19,818 bases of DNA from Chamaesiphon sp. (GTDB lineage: Bacteria > Cyanobacteriota > Cyanobacteriia > Cyanobacteriales > Chamaesiphonaceae). The notes below the pieces were generated by a model, which was not told the DNA's origin, made no database searches, and saw only the letters and a list, made by a program, of their open reading frames with translations. Below are positions 9,701 through 17,235 of the stretch, piece after piece. A program made the translations under genes and the position numbers. Position 1 is the first letter of the stretch; each line of letters begins with the position of its first letter. The stretch lies in NCBI GenBank assembly GCA_020059425.1, contig JAGVCD010000239.1, positions 1 to 19,818 on the forward strand. The letters run 5' to 3'.

Positions 9701-10821
9701 CAGAAGAGCTGATGGTAGTTTTGGCAACAACGGGCATTCATCTGACTTTGCGGCATGGGAATACACCCTGGGCGGCGAGTTTTTATCAAACTTATTCGAT
9801 CATTCTCGCGAGTTTAGAAGAATTAAAACAAAGTTATCAGATCGGCCAAATAGCAAATGTACTGAGCGATCGCTATGGCAACTTGGCAATTACAGCTAAA
9901 ATCAAAACTGCTTGGCCGTGGTTTTCCCAACTATGGCAAGAAGATTTTCGGGCGGGGATTCCGATCGTCGATGAGAGTATTATGGCGGCGATCGAAAGTG
10001 GTAATCTCACATTTGCGGGAATAGGTGCCTATACTTCGATTTTGATTAGATTTTATGCAGGTGTTTCCTTAGATGAAATCGCGGATCGGATCCTAGAAAT
10101 TGAGGACATTATCGTCCGATCTAAAGATGAATCTAGTCAGCAATTATTTAGGATCGAAAGCCAAAAAATAGCCAATTTACGGCAGACTTCCAGTAGGCCT
10201 TATCAAGTATTTGGCAGCGATCTAGATGAGCAAGTAGAAATCGCCAAATGGCAACAAAATGGTGAAGTTAGTTCGCTATGCTCGGTATATGGTGTGAAAA
10301 CAATATTGGCTTATACCTTTGAAGATATGACCACTGCGTTAAGCTATACAGATGCATTGCTAGCCTATCCAGTATCTGGTATTACCAAGGCTTCGATTTT
10401 TGATGCACTGATTCGGTTAGCAGTCTATCCTCATAGTAGCGATCGAGTCAAAACCCAACTGCTTAAACAGGTCCTCAACACTCAACATCAATTAGCCAAA
10501 CGTGCTAAATTGATGCCTGGAAATTTCCAACATAAGTATGATTTAGTTACGGCGGAAAAATGTCGGGTGTTAGGCAATTTCACCACCGCAATGGAATTGT
10601 ACGATCAAGCTATTATGGGAGCTAGAAAGTATAAATATCTCCACGAAGAAGCGATCGCTAATGAATGCGCCGCTAAATTTTATCGCGCTTGGGGTAAAGA
10701 AAACATTGCGACTACCTATATGCAGTCAGCCTACTATTGCTATGCACGATGGGGGTCTAAAGCCAAAACCAATGATTTAGAACAACGCTATCCTGAATTG
10801 CTGAGGCTGGCGGATAGTTAA
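6736..10821 (+). CDS. Giant Ser/Thr protein kinase - AAA ATPase - helical-repeat protein, copy 2 (no histidine kinase)
   Basis: This 1361-residue paralogue of the preceding gene has the same domain order. The kinase domain (about 20-290) has Lys54 (VVIKLL), HKDIKPSN (152-159), DFG (173-175) and APE (201-203), so all catalytic residues are present. The ATPase (about 320-690) has Walker A GSAGVGKT (354-361), Walker B LTIFLDD (479-485) and GAYRDNEV (511-518). A variable Ser/Gly-containing linker (about 693-740) precedes FLHDRVQQAAYSLIP (744-758). The C-terminal helical region ends YCYARWGSKAKTNDLEQRYP. Compared with copy 1 it has an insert in the kinase N-lobe (EADVDGLPLRG, about 94-104). It too terminates where longer relatives enter the GAF-histidine kinase part. 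The ATG at 6736 is the first in-frame start; an overlapping ATG at 6729 is in another frame. A 65-nt tract is identical to copy 1 (see findings). Copy 3 follows after 119 nt. Confidence 0.92.
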   Translation: MRQPDIGAISTAFNFEAAGYQVIEKLSHQGKVVVYRAKVIYPRSSRTTDTVVIKLLSSTDATYQELVNFRNQYTIVKQINLPGVVQVYSLEDFEADVDGLPLRGYALVMEDFGGVSLNRYAREQILELGEVLEIAIQLADTLHSLGQQRILHKDIKPSNILINPTTKQVKIIDFGIASLLPKETLETRNLNGLEGTLAYIAPEQTGRMNRGIDYRCDFYSLGVTLYELFTGKLPFQAEDTLGWVYCHLAHIAVLAHRVNPNVPKSIAQILAKLMAKNAEDRYQSALGIKFDLKECLRQWQATGTITAFEIAQGDYSSRFTIPERLYGREVEIQTLATAFDQVAAGSSKLMLVAGSAGVGKTAVINEIHKSIVRQRGYFIKGKYDQLNRNIPFSGFIQAFRSLIDQLFSESNSQLADWKSQILAAVGKNGRVLLEVIPELVQIIGAQPPVAELVGMAEQNRFNLLLQKFVGIFAKAEHPLTIFLDDLQWADSASLKSINLLLSGTEYLLLLGAYRDNEVPQFHPLMLTLQQLQKTDAIINTILLAPLAVEDTNRLIADTLHCDLDTAKPLTNSIDLKTQGNPFFTTQFLKALYEDGEITFNSDGYWECDLARIQSLSITDDVVEFMAEQLEKLPSETQEVIKLAACIGDRFDLDTLKTVSKQSHLHTATALWQGLQSGLILPTSQIYKFFQPQHSQEIELDDSSGSPNPGELIAAAKSQGSIGELSLEWKLNTSFSFDPNSTYRFLHDRVQQAAYSLIPQHQKRHIHLQIARLLSANTPNLYQSDRLLEIVNHYNLAMDLQPDMKIDLMDELAERQHLAKLNLLAAQKARASTAYAAAFNYAQIGAKILGTIGWQTAYQLTLSLHEILAEAAFLNGDLAIVSVWTQVVLDRVQKPLDRVKTYETIIQFHLLQKQYQQAIDRGLEILRQLGVKLSAQPSKLILVGELAKIKIGIWGKSNQDLLAIPETLDPVHTAPLKILDSLMTPSFFVSEELMVVLATTGIHLTLRHGNTPWAASFYQTYSIILASLEELKQSYQIGQIANVLSDRYGNLAITAKIKTAWPWFSQLWQEDFRAGIPIVDESIMAAIESGNLTFAGIGAYTSILIRFYAGVSLDEIADRILEIEDIIVRSKDESSQQLFRIESQKIANLRQTSSRPYQVFGSDLDEQVEIAKWQQNGEVSSLCSVYGVKTILAYTFEDMTTALSYTDALLAYPVSGITKASIFDALIRLAVYPHSSDRVKTQLLKQVLNTQHQLAKRAKLMPGNFQHKYDLVTAEKCRVLGNFTTAMELYDQAIMGARKYKYLHEEAIANECAAKFYRAWGKENIATTYMQSAYYCYARWGSKAKTNDLEQRYPELLRLADS

Positions 10822-10875
10822 AAAAGTACTCCCCGATAGATCGGCTAATTGGCGATCGAACAAAACTAACCCAAC

Positions 10876-10884
10876 AGTTATAAT
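10876..10884 (+). promoter_or_regulatory. Candidate -10 element (AGTTATAAT) upstream of kinase gene 3
   Basis: A perfect TATAAT at 10879-10884 is embedded in the same nonamer seen before kinase copy 1, 56 nt from the ATG at 10941. No matching -35 box was seen at normal spacing. A small palindrome CCGAT-AG-ATCGG lies upstream at 10833-10844. If real, copy 3 can be transcribed independently of copy 2. Confidence 0.35.
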
Positions 10885-10940
10885 AAGAATGCAATTGCTG
10901 ACAATACTGAGGGCACAATTGGGTGTTTGCATCATCAGGC

Positions 10941-13900
10941 ATGACCACAACAAGTTTCGATTTCAATCTTCTCGGCTATCAAATAATCGAGGAGTTATCC
11001 CAGGATTCAAAAACAGTCGTGTATCGTGCTCGCTTACTAACACAGAAGGCAAGAAGTCCGCAAGCATCAGAACCGTTTCAAGATGCCAATACTGTAATTA
11101 TCAAAGTCTTATCGTCGCCATACCCCACCTATCAAGAGCTGGTCAATTTCCGACATCAATACACAATCGCCAAAAACCTAGATTTACCAGGAGTCGTGCG
11201 CGTACATAGTCTCCGGGAATTAGATCTGTGCTATGCGCTGGTGATGGAAGATTTTGGAGCCGTGTCTTTAGCTAAGTACGCAGAAGAGTGTGTTTTAGAG
11301 TTACCAGATGTTTTGACTATTGCTATTCAACTGACTGATACTCTAGAGGCACTGGGTCAACAACGAATTATTCACAAAGATATTAAACCGTCGAATATTT
11401 TAATTAATCCTCACACTCAAGAAGTAAAGCTAATTGACTTTAGTATCGCGTCACGATTAACCCACGAAACTCAAGATATTCTCCATCCGAGTTGTTTGGA
11501 AGGTACCCTTGCTTATATCTCTCCTGAACAAACAGGCCGAATGAATCGGGGTATTGATTATCGAACTGATTTTTATGCTTTGGGAGTCACCTTATACCAA
11601 CTTCTGACCGGTAAATTGCCCTTTGAGGCAGACAATTCGTTAGAGTTAGTCCATTGTCATTTGGCACAAATTGCCGTACCAGTTCATCTGATCAATTCAA
11701 ATATCCCGGTAAACGTCTCCCAAATTGTTGCCAAACTTATGGCGAAAAATGCTGAGGATCGCTATCAAAGCGCGATGGGTATCAAATATGACCTAAGTGA
11801 TTGTTTACAGCAGTTATGGCAGACGGGCAAGGTTGACAACTTGAAGATTGGGCAGCGAGATCTGAGCGATAGGTTTGTGATCCCAGAACAACTTTATGGA
11901 CGGGGAAGTGAGGTCAAAACTTTGCTGAAGTCCTTTGCTCGCGTTACAGAGGGTGGGAAAGAACTAATGCTAGTAGCAGGCTGTTCGGGAATTGGGAAAA
12001 CAGCGGTGATCAATGAAGTTCATAAACCAATTACCCGTCAACAGGGATATTTTATTAAAGGTAAATTTGACAGGTTAAATCGAAATATTCCCCTCTCAGC
12101 ATTCGTCGCAGCCATCCGCGATTTAATTGGACAGCTTTTAAGTGAAAGTGATGACCAACTAGCAATTTGGAAAAGCAAAATCTTGACAGCCCTGGGTGGT
12201 AACTGTCGATCAATCATTGACTTCATTCCCGAATTAGAGCAAATTATCGGACATCAAGACTCCTCCACAGAATTAGTTGGTAATGCCGCCGAAAATCGAT
12301 TTCGGTTATTATTTCAAGACTTTATTACAGTGTTTGCGACCCAGACCCAACCCTTGGTATTGTTTCTAGATGATTTGCAGTGGGCAGATTTGGCTTCTCT
12401 ACAAATGATTCGTCAACTGTTAACTCAGGATGTCGAACATTTACTAATTTTAGGAGCCTATCGAGATAACGAAGTTCGATCAGCTCATCCCTTAATTTTG
12501 ATGCTTAAGGAACTGGAGCAAGCGGCTATAATTGTCAACACAATAGAATTGCATCCTCTGAGCCATCAAGATGTCAACCAATTGGTGGCCGATACTTTGC
12601 ATTGCGATCGAGTTCTGGCACAACCACTGAGCAAATTGATTGATCGCAAAACCCAAGGAAATCCCTTCTTTAGTACCCAATTTCTCAAAGCACTGCATCG
12701 CGATGGATACATCAAGTTCGATCGCGATGCATCTCTGCAAGAGAATCGCACAACAGGATATTGGCAATGCGATCTTAGTCAAATCGAACTCAAAAGTTTG
12801 ACTGATGACGTAGTAGAATTCATGGCAGAACAATTGCAAAAACTTGTCCCAGCCACGCAAGAGATCCTAAATTTAGCAGCATTTCTGGGTTCTCAATTCG
12901 ATCTCCAAACACTAGCAATGATAGCCGAGCGAACCGAGCAAGAAATAGCAGCAGCACTATGGCCAGCTCTACAAAATGGCTTAGTTATTCCCCTAGATCG
13001 ACTCTACAAATTCTTTCAATCTGATTCTCCATCGGTTATCCATTCCCCCTTCACTGAAGTTAACCTCACAACCGCTTTTTCACCTCCCCCTTTATCTTCC
13101 TTTCGATTCCTTCATGATCGCGTTCAACAAGCAGCCTATTCTCTCACCCCTGCCGCTGCATCAGCCTTACTTCATCTCAAGATCGGGCGATTGCTAAGAG
13201 ATCGAACACCCACAACCGAATTAGAATTACAACTATTTCCGATTATCAACCAACTTAATCATGGCGTTACTCTGATTACTATTGAAGACGAGCGAGAACA
13301 GCTCGCACAGCTCAACTGGCGTGCTGCCAAAAAAGCCCGAGCATCCGCCGCCTACGCTGCGGCCATGAGCTATCTCAATACTGGGTTAGAGCTGTTAGCT
13401 CCACAATGTTGGCAAAACCAATACGATCTTAGCCTGCAATTACATCAACTAGCGACTGAAGTTGCCTATCTTTTGGGTGACTATTCCCAGATGACAATAC
13501 TGATGGAAATAGGGCTAAAACAGGCCACAAACCACTTAGATCGATCAAAATTCCATGAGACTCAAATTCTGGCGCTGGTAGCTCAAGATCAGGCCAGAGC
13601 AGCGGTAAATTATGCTCGCAAAATCCTGCCTAGTTATGGTGTAGAGCTACCCCATCATCCATCAAACTTCAGAACCACATTAGAATTTTTTCAAACCCTC
13701 TACCGGATGGCCGGAAAAACGCCTAGGGATTTGCTGGCATTGCCCCAGATGACTGATTCGTATAAGTTGGCCGGATACAATATTCTCAATATTATCGGGG
13801 CAGCAGCGCAACGGAGTATGCCAGAGATTCTCCCCTTCATTACTTTTAGGGGCATCGCCCTTTCTCTGCGCTATGGCAATATTCCAAGATCGTCAATGGG

Positions 13901-14651
13901 CTACACAATTTATGCTTTCTTGTTGTGTGAAAAACTTGGTCGCGTCGATGCAGGATATGCCATGGGTAAGGCAGCGATCTCCTTATGTTATCAACATTCC
14001 TCTCGGGAATCTTTAGGTTTTACCTTATTTCTCTGGAATCGTTTTGTGGCGTATCGAAAAGAATCTCAGCGAACATTATTACCATTGCTACTGGAGGCAT
14101 ATCAGGTCAGCTTGGATGCTGGAAATAACGAGTATGCAGCTTATAGTCTCTGTACTTATTTAGGACAAAGCTATGAAATCGGCCAAAATTTGGTGGAATT
14201 GCAACAAGAGGCCATTTCTTACCAGAGCACATTTGCCAAACTTCAACAGAAATCTATTACCAGTATTTATAATCTCAACTGCCAGGTACTCATAAATCTA
14301 ACTAAGGGGGTAGAAGATTCTATTCGAATTATGGGTTGTTTCTTTGACGAAAATACAATTACTGAAGACGATTTACAACTACAAACTTATACTGCCATCA
14401 GAAAACTAGAACTAGCGGTATTATTTGATCGATCTGACATCGCTATGGAACAAATCCAGGTTGTGAAAAGGCTTTCCGGTACAATCGAAGGCACATTTAA
14501 TAAGAGTGTGATCTGTTTTTATGAAGCAATCATTCATTTGGCACGGTATCCCCATCTAAGTAAATATCAACAGCGAGTTACTCTTACCAAAGTCAAAAAA
14601 ATCTGCCGACATTTGACTAAACTAGGCAAATTATCACCGCTAAATTATTAA
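10941..14651 (+). CDS. Giant Ser/Thr kinase - AAA ATPase - helical-repeat protein, copy 3, ended early by an in-frame TAA
   Basis: This is the 5' part (1236 residues) of what should be a roughly 2087-codon trifunctional kinase. A GTG at 10923 extends the frame by six codons, but the ATG at 10941 aligns its N-terminus (MTTTSFDFNLLGYQIIEEL) with that of copy 1 and is preferred. The kinase domain (about 12-285) has Lys55, HKDIKPSN (145-152) and SPE (194-196), but its DFG is DFS (166-168). The ATPase has Walker A GCSGIGKT (347-354) and Walker B LVLFLDD (472-478). FLHDRVQQAAYSLTP follows at 723-737, then the helical region. The frame stops at TAA 14649-14651 after KLSPLNY, in the middle of a helical repeat that both paralogues complete. 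The coding sequence resumes in the same frame immediately after. The protein as annotated therefore lacks its last helical segment and the histidine kinase half. It is more diverged from copies 1 and 2 than they are from each other. Confidence 0.88.
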   Translation: MTTTSFDFNLLGYQIIEELSQDSKTVVYRARLLTQKARSPQASEPFQDANTVIIKVLSSPYPTYQELVNFRHQYTIAKNLDLPGVVRVHSLRELDLCYALVMEDFGAVSLAKYAEECVLELPDVLTIAIQLTDTLEALGQQRIIHKDIKPSNILINPHTQEVKLIDFSIASRLTHETQDILHPSCLEGTLAYISPEQTGRMNRGIDYRTDFYALGVTLYQLLTGKLPFEADNSLELVHCHLAQIAVPVHLINSNIPVNVSQIVAKLMAKNAEDRYQSAMGIKYDLSDCLQQLWQTGKVDNLKIGQRDLSDRFVIPEQLYGRGSEVKTLLKSFARVTEGGKELMLVAGCSGIGKTAVINEVHKPITRQQGYFIKGKFDRLNRNIPLSAFVAAIRDLIGQLLSESDDQLAIWKSKILTALGGNCRSIIDFIPELEQIIGHQDSSTELVGNAAENRFRLLFQDFITVFATQTQPLVLFLDDLQWADLASLQMIRQLLTQDVEHLLILGAYRDNEVRSAHPLILMLKELEQAAIIVNTIELHPLSHQDVNQLVADTLHCDRVLAQPLSKLIDRKTQGNPFFSTQFLKALHRDGYIKFDRDASLQENRTTGYWQCDLSQIELKSLTDDVVEFMAEQLQKLVPATQEILNLAAFLGSQFDLQTLAMIAERTEQEIAAALWPALQNGLVIPLDRLYKFFQSDSPSVIHSPFTEVNLTTAFSPPPLSSFRFLHDRVQQAAYSLTPAAASALLHLKIGRLLRDRTPTTELELQLFPIINQLNHGVTLITIEDEREQLAQLNWRAAKKARASAAYAAAMSYLNTGLELLAPQCWQNQYDLSLQLHQLATEVAYLLGDYSQMTILMEIGLKQATNHLDRSKFHETQILALVAQDQARAAVNYARKILPSYGVELPHHPSNFRTTLEFFQTLYRMAGKTPRDLLALPQMTDSYKLAGYNILNIIGAAAQRSMPEILPFITFRGIALSLRYGNIPRSSMGYTIYAFLLCEKLGRVDAGYAMGKAAISLCYQHSSRESLGFTLFLWNRFVAYRKESQRTLLPLLLEAYQVSLDAGNNEYAAYSLCTYLGQSYEIGQNLVELQQEAISYQSTFAKLQQKSITSIYNLNCQVLINLTKGVEDSIRIMGCFFDENTITEDDLQLQTYTAIRKLELAVLFDRSDIAMEQIQVVKRLSGTIEGTFNKSVICFYEAIIHLARYPHLSKYQQRVTLTKVKKICRHLTKLGKLSPLNY
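14649..14651 (+). other. In-frame TAA interrupting the trifunctional kinase gene
   Basis: The codons around the stop read N-Y-stop-Q-K-A-V-L-V-T-A-E. The paralogues read N-F-Q-H-K-Y-D-L-V-T-A-E with no gap needed, and the stop aligns with Gln1230 (CAG) of copy 1 and Gln1265 (CAA) of copy 2. One CAA-to-TAA change explains it; a TTA leucine ancestor is also one step away. No indel or frameshift is involved. The next base is C and the next codon is CAA. Confidence 0.9.
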
Positions 14652-14678
14652 CAAAAAGCAGTTCTAGTTACTGCTGAA

Positions 14679-17204
14679 TTGCTGCGAGTACAAGGTAAAT
14701 TTAATCAAGCTACCGAAGTCTATGATCGAGCGATCACCACGGCCAAAGCTAGTGGTTGTATTCAAGAAGAAGGCTTCGCCAACGAATGCACAGCTAAGTT
14801 TTATCAAGCTCTGGGCAAAGAAAAAATCGCCGCTATTTATATGCAGTCAGCTTACTATTGCTATGCTCGCTGGGGAGCTAAATCCAAAACCAAAGATTTA
14901 GAAAAACGCTATTCCTATCTGCTGGATTCAATTTTGCGCCAAACACAATCACCAGCTTTCGATCCCCTGGCGACCTTAGCGACCATTACCAACTCTAGTC
15001 ATGATCGATCACCTGTTAAGAGCTTCGACTTAGTGTCGGTCATTCAGTCTGCCCAAACTCTCACTAGTACACTAGAAATCAAAGAATTAGTTCAACAATT
15101 ACTCCAAATTATCCTGGAAAATTCTGGAGCCCAAACCTGCATGTTGGCTCTGCCCGCTGGAGATAAATGGCAAATCCAATCTATGGCCACAGTCCACAAA
15201 ACCAACTCGACCAGCACTCAAGCTGGACAGCCCGTGACTAATGACTTGGAATACCCTGAAAAATTAATTTATTGGGTTAAAAATACGCAGACCACCCTAG
15301 TATTTGATGCTCGTAAACCACCAACGATCAACGGCACAACAGCAGCATTTATCAATGATCGATATCTGCTCGAACATCAACCTCAAAGCATATTTGTACT
15401 GCCAATTGCTAAGCAAAATCGGGTTCTAGGAGTTGTCTATATTGAGCATCGTCATACCTCCGATTTGTTTACAAATAGTAAAACTACCGCAATTTCTTTT
15501 CTTTGTAGTCAAGCTGCGATCGCCTTAGAAAACGCCAATCTCTACCGAGAATCGCGCCAAGCTCAGACTGATTTAGCTGCGTCCAGACAAAAATACTACG
15601 ATCTAATTCAATCTAGTGATGGGGTCGTCTGGGAATACGATCTAATCCAAGAGCGGTTGACCTTTGTTAGCGATCGGATCGTGGCATTACTAGGTTATCC
15701 TCTCTCCAGCTGGTTGTCTCAACCAAATCTTGTGCAGACCTTCGTCTACCCAGAAGATATCGAACTGGTAATGGATGTTTATCTGTCAGCTATCGAACAG
15801 CGTCAAAGATCGGAAGCGGAATATCGACTAATTACTGCCGACGGTAGAATTGTTTGGACTTACGATGTTTTCACGCCAGTTTATGACGTAAATAATCGTC
15901 CAGTAGCAATTAATGGTTTATCGATCGATATTTCCGAGCGCAAGCAAGTAGAGATCGAACTCCAGCACACTAACGATCGCTTAGAATTAGCTAACACCGA
16001 ATTACTGCGCGCAACCCAGCTCAAAGATGATTTTCTAGCCACCATGAGCCATGAACTGCGTACCCCATTAAACGCGATTTTGGGTATGGCTGAGATTTTA
16101 CAAGAAGAAGTCTTTGGTTCTGTGAACAAGCGTCAACTCAAATCTTTGCTATCGATCGAATCTAGTGGCAAACACTTATTGTCATTAATTAATGACATGC
16201 TCGATGTCTCCAAAATTTCGGCAGGGAAACTCACCCTAGATATTACTACCGTCAATATTTTGCATTTGTGCAACTCCAGTATCTCCTTTATTAAACAACA
16301 AGCCATCGCCAAAAAAATTGGATTAGATCTGCAGTTACCCTCAGCCATTGGTAAAATTGCCGTTGATGAGCGACGAATGCGCCAGGTGCTAATAAACTTG
16401 CTCGATAACGCCGTAAAATTTACGCCCAAAGGCGGTTGGATCGAACTATGTGTCACAAAATCGGTAGATGAGGACTGGATCGAGTTTGCCGTCGTCGATA
16501 CCGGTATTGGGATCGCTACCGCCGATCTCAACAAACTATTCCAACCATTTATCCAGCTCGACAGCAGCCTCAGTCGCCAGTATGAAGGCACCGGATTAGG
16601 ATTAACCCTTGCCCAGCAAATTGTGGAACTACATGGTGGTAACATTAGAATTGAAAGTAAAGTGGGACAGGGCAGTTGTTTCATAGTTCGCTTACCTCCA
16701 ACATGTTTTGTGACTGAGCCAGATAGCGACGATCTATTGCCAATGCTTGGCCTAGTTACAACTCCCCCAGATATTGATTTGGTGGAGTTTTGCAGAGAAG
16801 AAATTTCTGCGTCACCACTCATTTTGTTAGCGGAAGATGATCAAGAAAATATTAATGTACTGTCGATATTTTTAACCGCTAAGGGATACCGTACGATTTT
16901 GGCCAGAAATGGACAGGAAGCTATTACTATTTTGGAAGGATGTATTAACGGAATTGTTCAGCAAGATCTTCCTGACTTGATTTTGATGGATATTCAAATG
17001 CCCGGCATGGATGGACTAGAGGCGATTACCTGGATTCGCCAAAAACCCAAATTAGTAAATATTCCGATCATTGCTGTTACATCCTTAGCCATGAAAGGCG
17101 ATCTAGATCGCTGTCTAGCCGCTGGCGCTACCGATTATTTATCTAAACCAGTACCACTCAAGCAGCTCAATCTAAAGATTCAAGAGTTACTAAAATTTAA
17201 TTGA
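14679..17204 (+). CDS. GAF-PAS-histidine kinase-receiver portion of kinase copy 3 (downstream of the in-frame stop)
   Basis: This open frame continues copy 3 without a frame change; the TTG at 14679 is only a nominal start. In order (numbered from 14679) it holds the end of the helical region (1-85, with YMQSAYYCYARWG), a GAF domain (about 118-290), a PAS/PAC domain (about 303-425), HisKA with His458 (MSHELRTPLN), and a HATPase with Asn577, DTGIG (607-611) and GTGLGL (637-642). A receiver domain with acidic pocket E719/D720/D721, phospho-acceptor Asp771, Thr801 and Lys823 completes it. Every catalytic residue of a hybrid histidine kinase is intact. The first in-frame ATG is at 14841, without a clear ribosome-binding site, so independent translation is unproven. 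The part could be made by readthrough, by reinitiation, or not at all. It ends with TGA, 31 nt before the next histidine kinase gene. GAF domains bind small molecules or chromophores, but this GAF ligand is unknown. Confidence 0.85.
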   Translation: MLRVQGKFNQATEVYDRAITTAKASGCIQEEGFANECTAKFYQALGKEKIAAIYMQSAYYCYARWGAKSKTKDLEKRYSYLLDSILRQTQSPAFDPLATLATITNSSHDRSPVKSFDLVSVIQSAQTLTSTLEIKELVQQLLQIILENSGAQTCMLALPAGDKWQIQSMATVHKTNSTSTQAGQPVTNDLEYPEKLIYWVKNTQTTLVFDARKPPTINGTTAAFINDRYLLEHQPQSIFVLPIAKQNRVLGVVYIEHRHTSDLFTNSKTTAISFLCSQAAIALENANLYRESRQAQTDLAASRQKYYDLIQSSDGVVWEYDLIQERLTFVSDRIVALLGYPLSSWLSQPNLVQTFVYPEDIELVMDVYLSAIEQRQRSEAEYRLITADGRIVWTYDVFTPVYDVNNRPVAINGLSIDISERKQVEIELQHTNDRLELANTELLRATQLKDDFLATMSHELRTPLNAILGMAEILQEEVFGSVNKRQLKSLLSIESSGKHLLSLINDMLDVSKISAGKLTLDITTVNILHLCNSSISFIKQQAIAKKIGLDLQLPSAIGKIAVDERRMRQVLINLLDNAVKFTPKGGWIELCVTKSVDEDWIEFAVVDTGIGIATADLNKLFQPFIQLDSSLSRQYEGTGLGLTLAQQIVELHGGNIRIESKVGQGSCFIVRLPPTCFVTEPDSDDLLPMLGLVTTPPDIDLVEFCREEISASPLILLAEDDQENINVLSIFLTAKGYRTILARNGQEAITILEGCINGIVQQDLPDLILMDIQMPGMDGLEAITWIRQKPKLVNIPIIAVTSLAMKGDLDRCLAAGATDYLSKPVPLKQLNLKIQELLKFN

Positions 17205-17235
17205 TACTTCAAAGTAAGCATAACCAATCATAACC

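Noticed and set aside
10923..10940. GTG at 10923 as the start of kinase copy 3
   Set aside because: The ATG at 10941 gives an N-terminus colinear with copy 1, and the six extra codons match nothing in the paralogues.
10889..11209. A 106-codon plus-strand frame overlapping the start of kinase copy 3
   Set aside because: It is out of frame with a conserved kinase N-lobe and its peptide is low-information and Arg/Ser-rich.
12492..12860. A 122-codon minus-strand open frame within kinase copy 3
   Set aside because: It is fully antisense to the ATPase domain with no family resemblance and no start signal.
14640..14700. Programmed frameshift at the break in kinase copy 3
   Set aside because: Both parts are in the same frame and align with the paralogues without gaps, so only a stop codon is involved.
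16133..16822. A 229-codon open frame on the minus strand inside the histidine kinase region
   Set aside because: It lies entirely opposite strongly conserved HisKA/HATPase coding sequence and its translation shows no recognisable domain; it is an antisense shadow.
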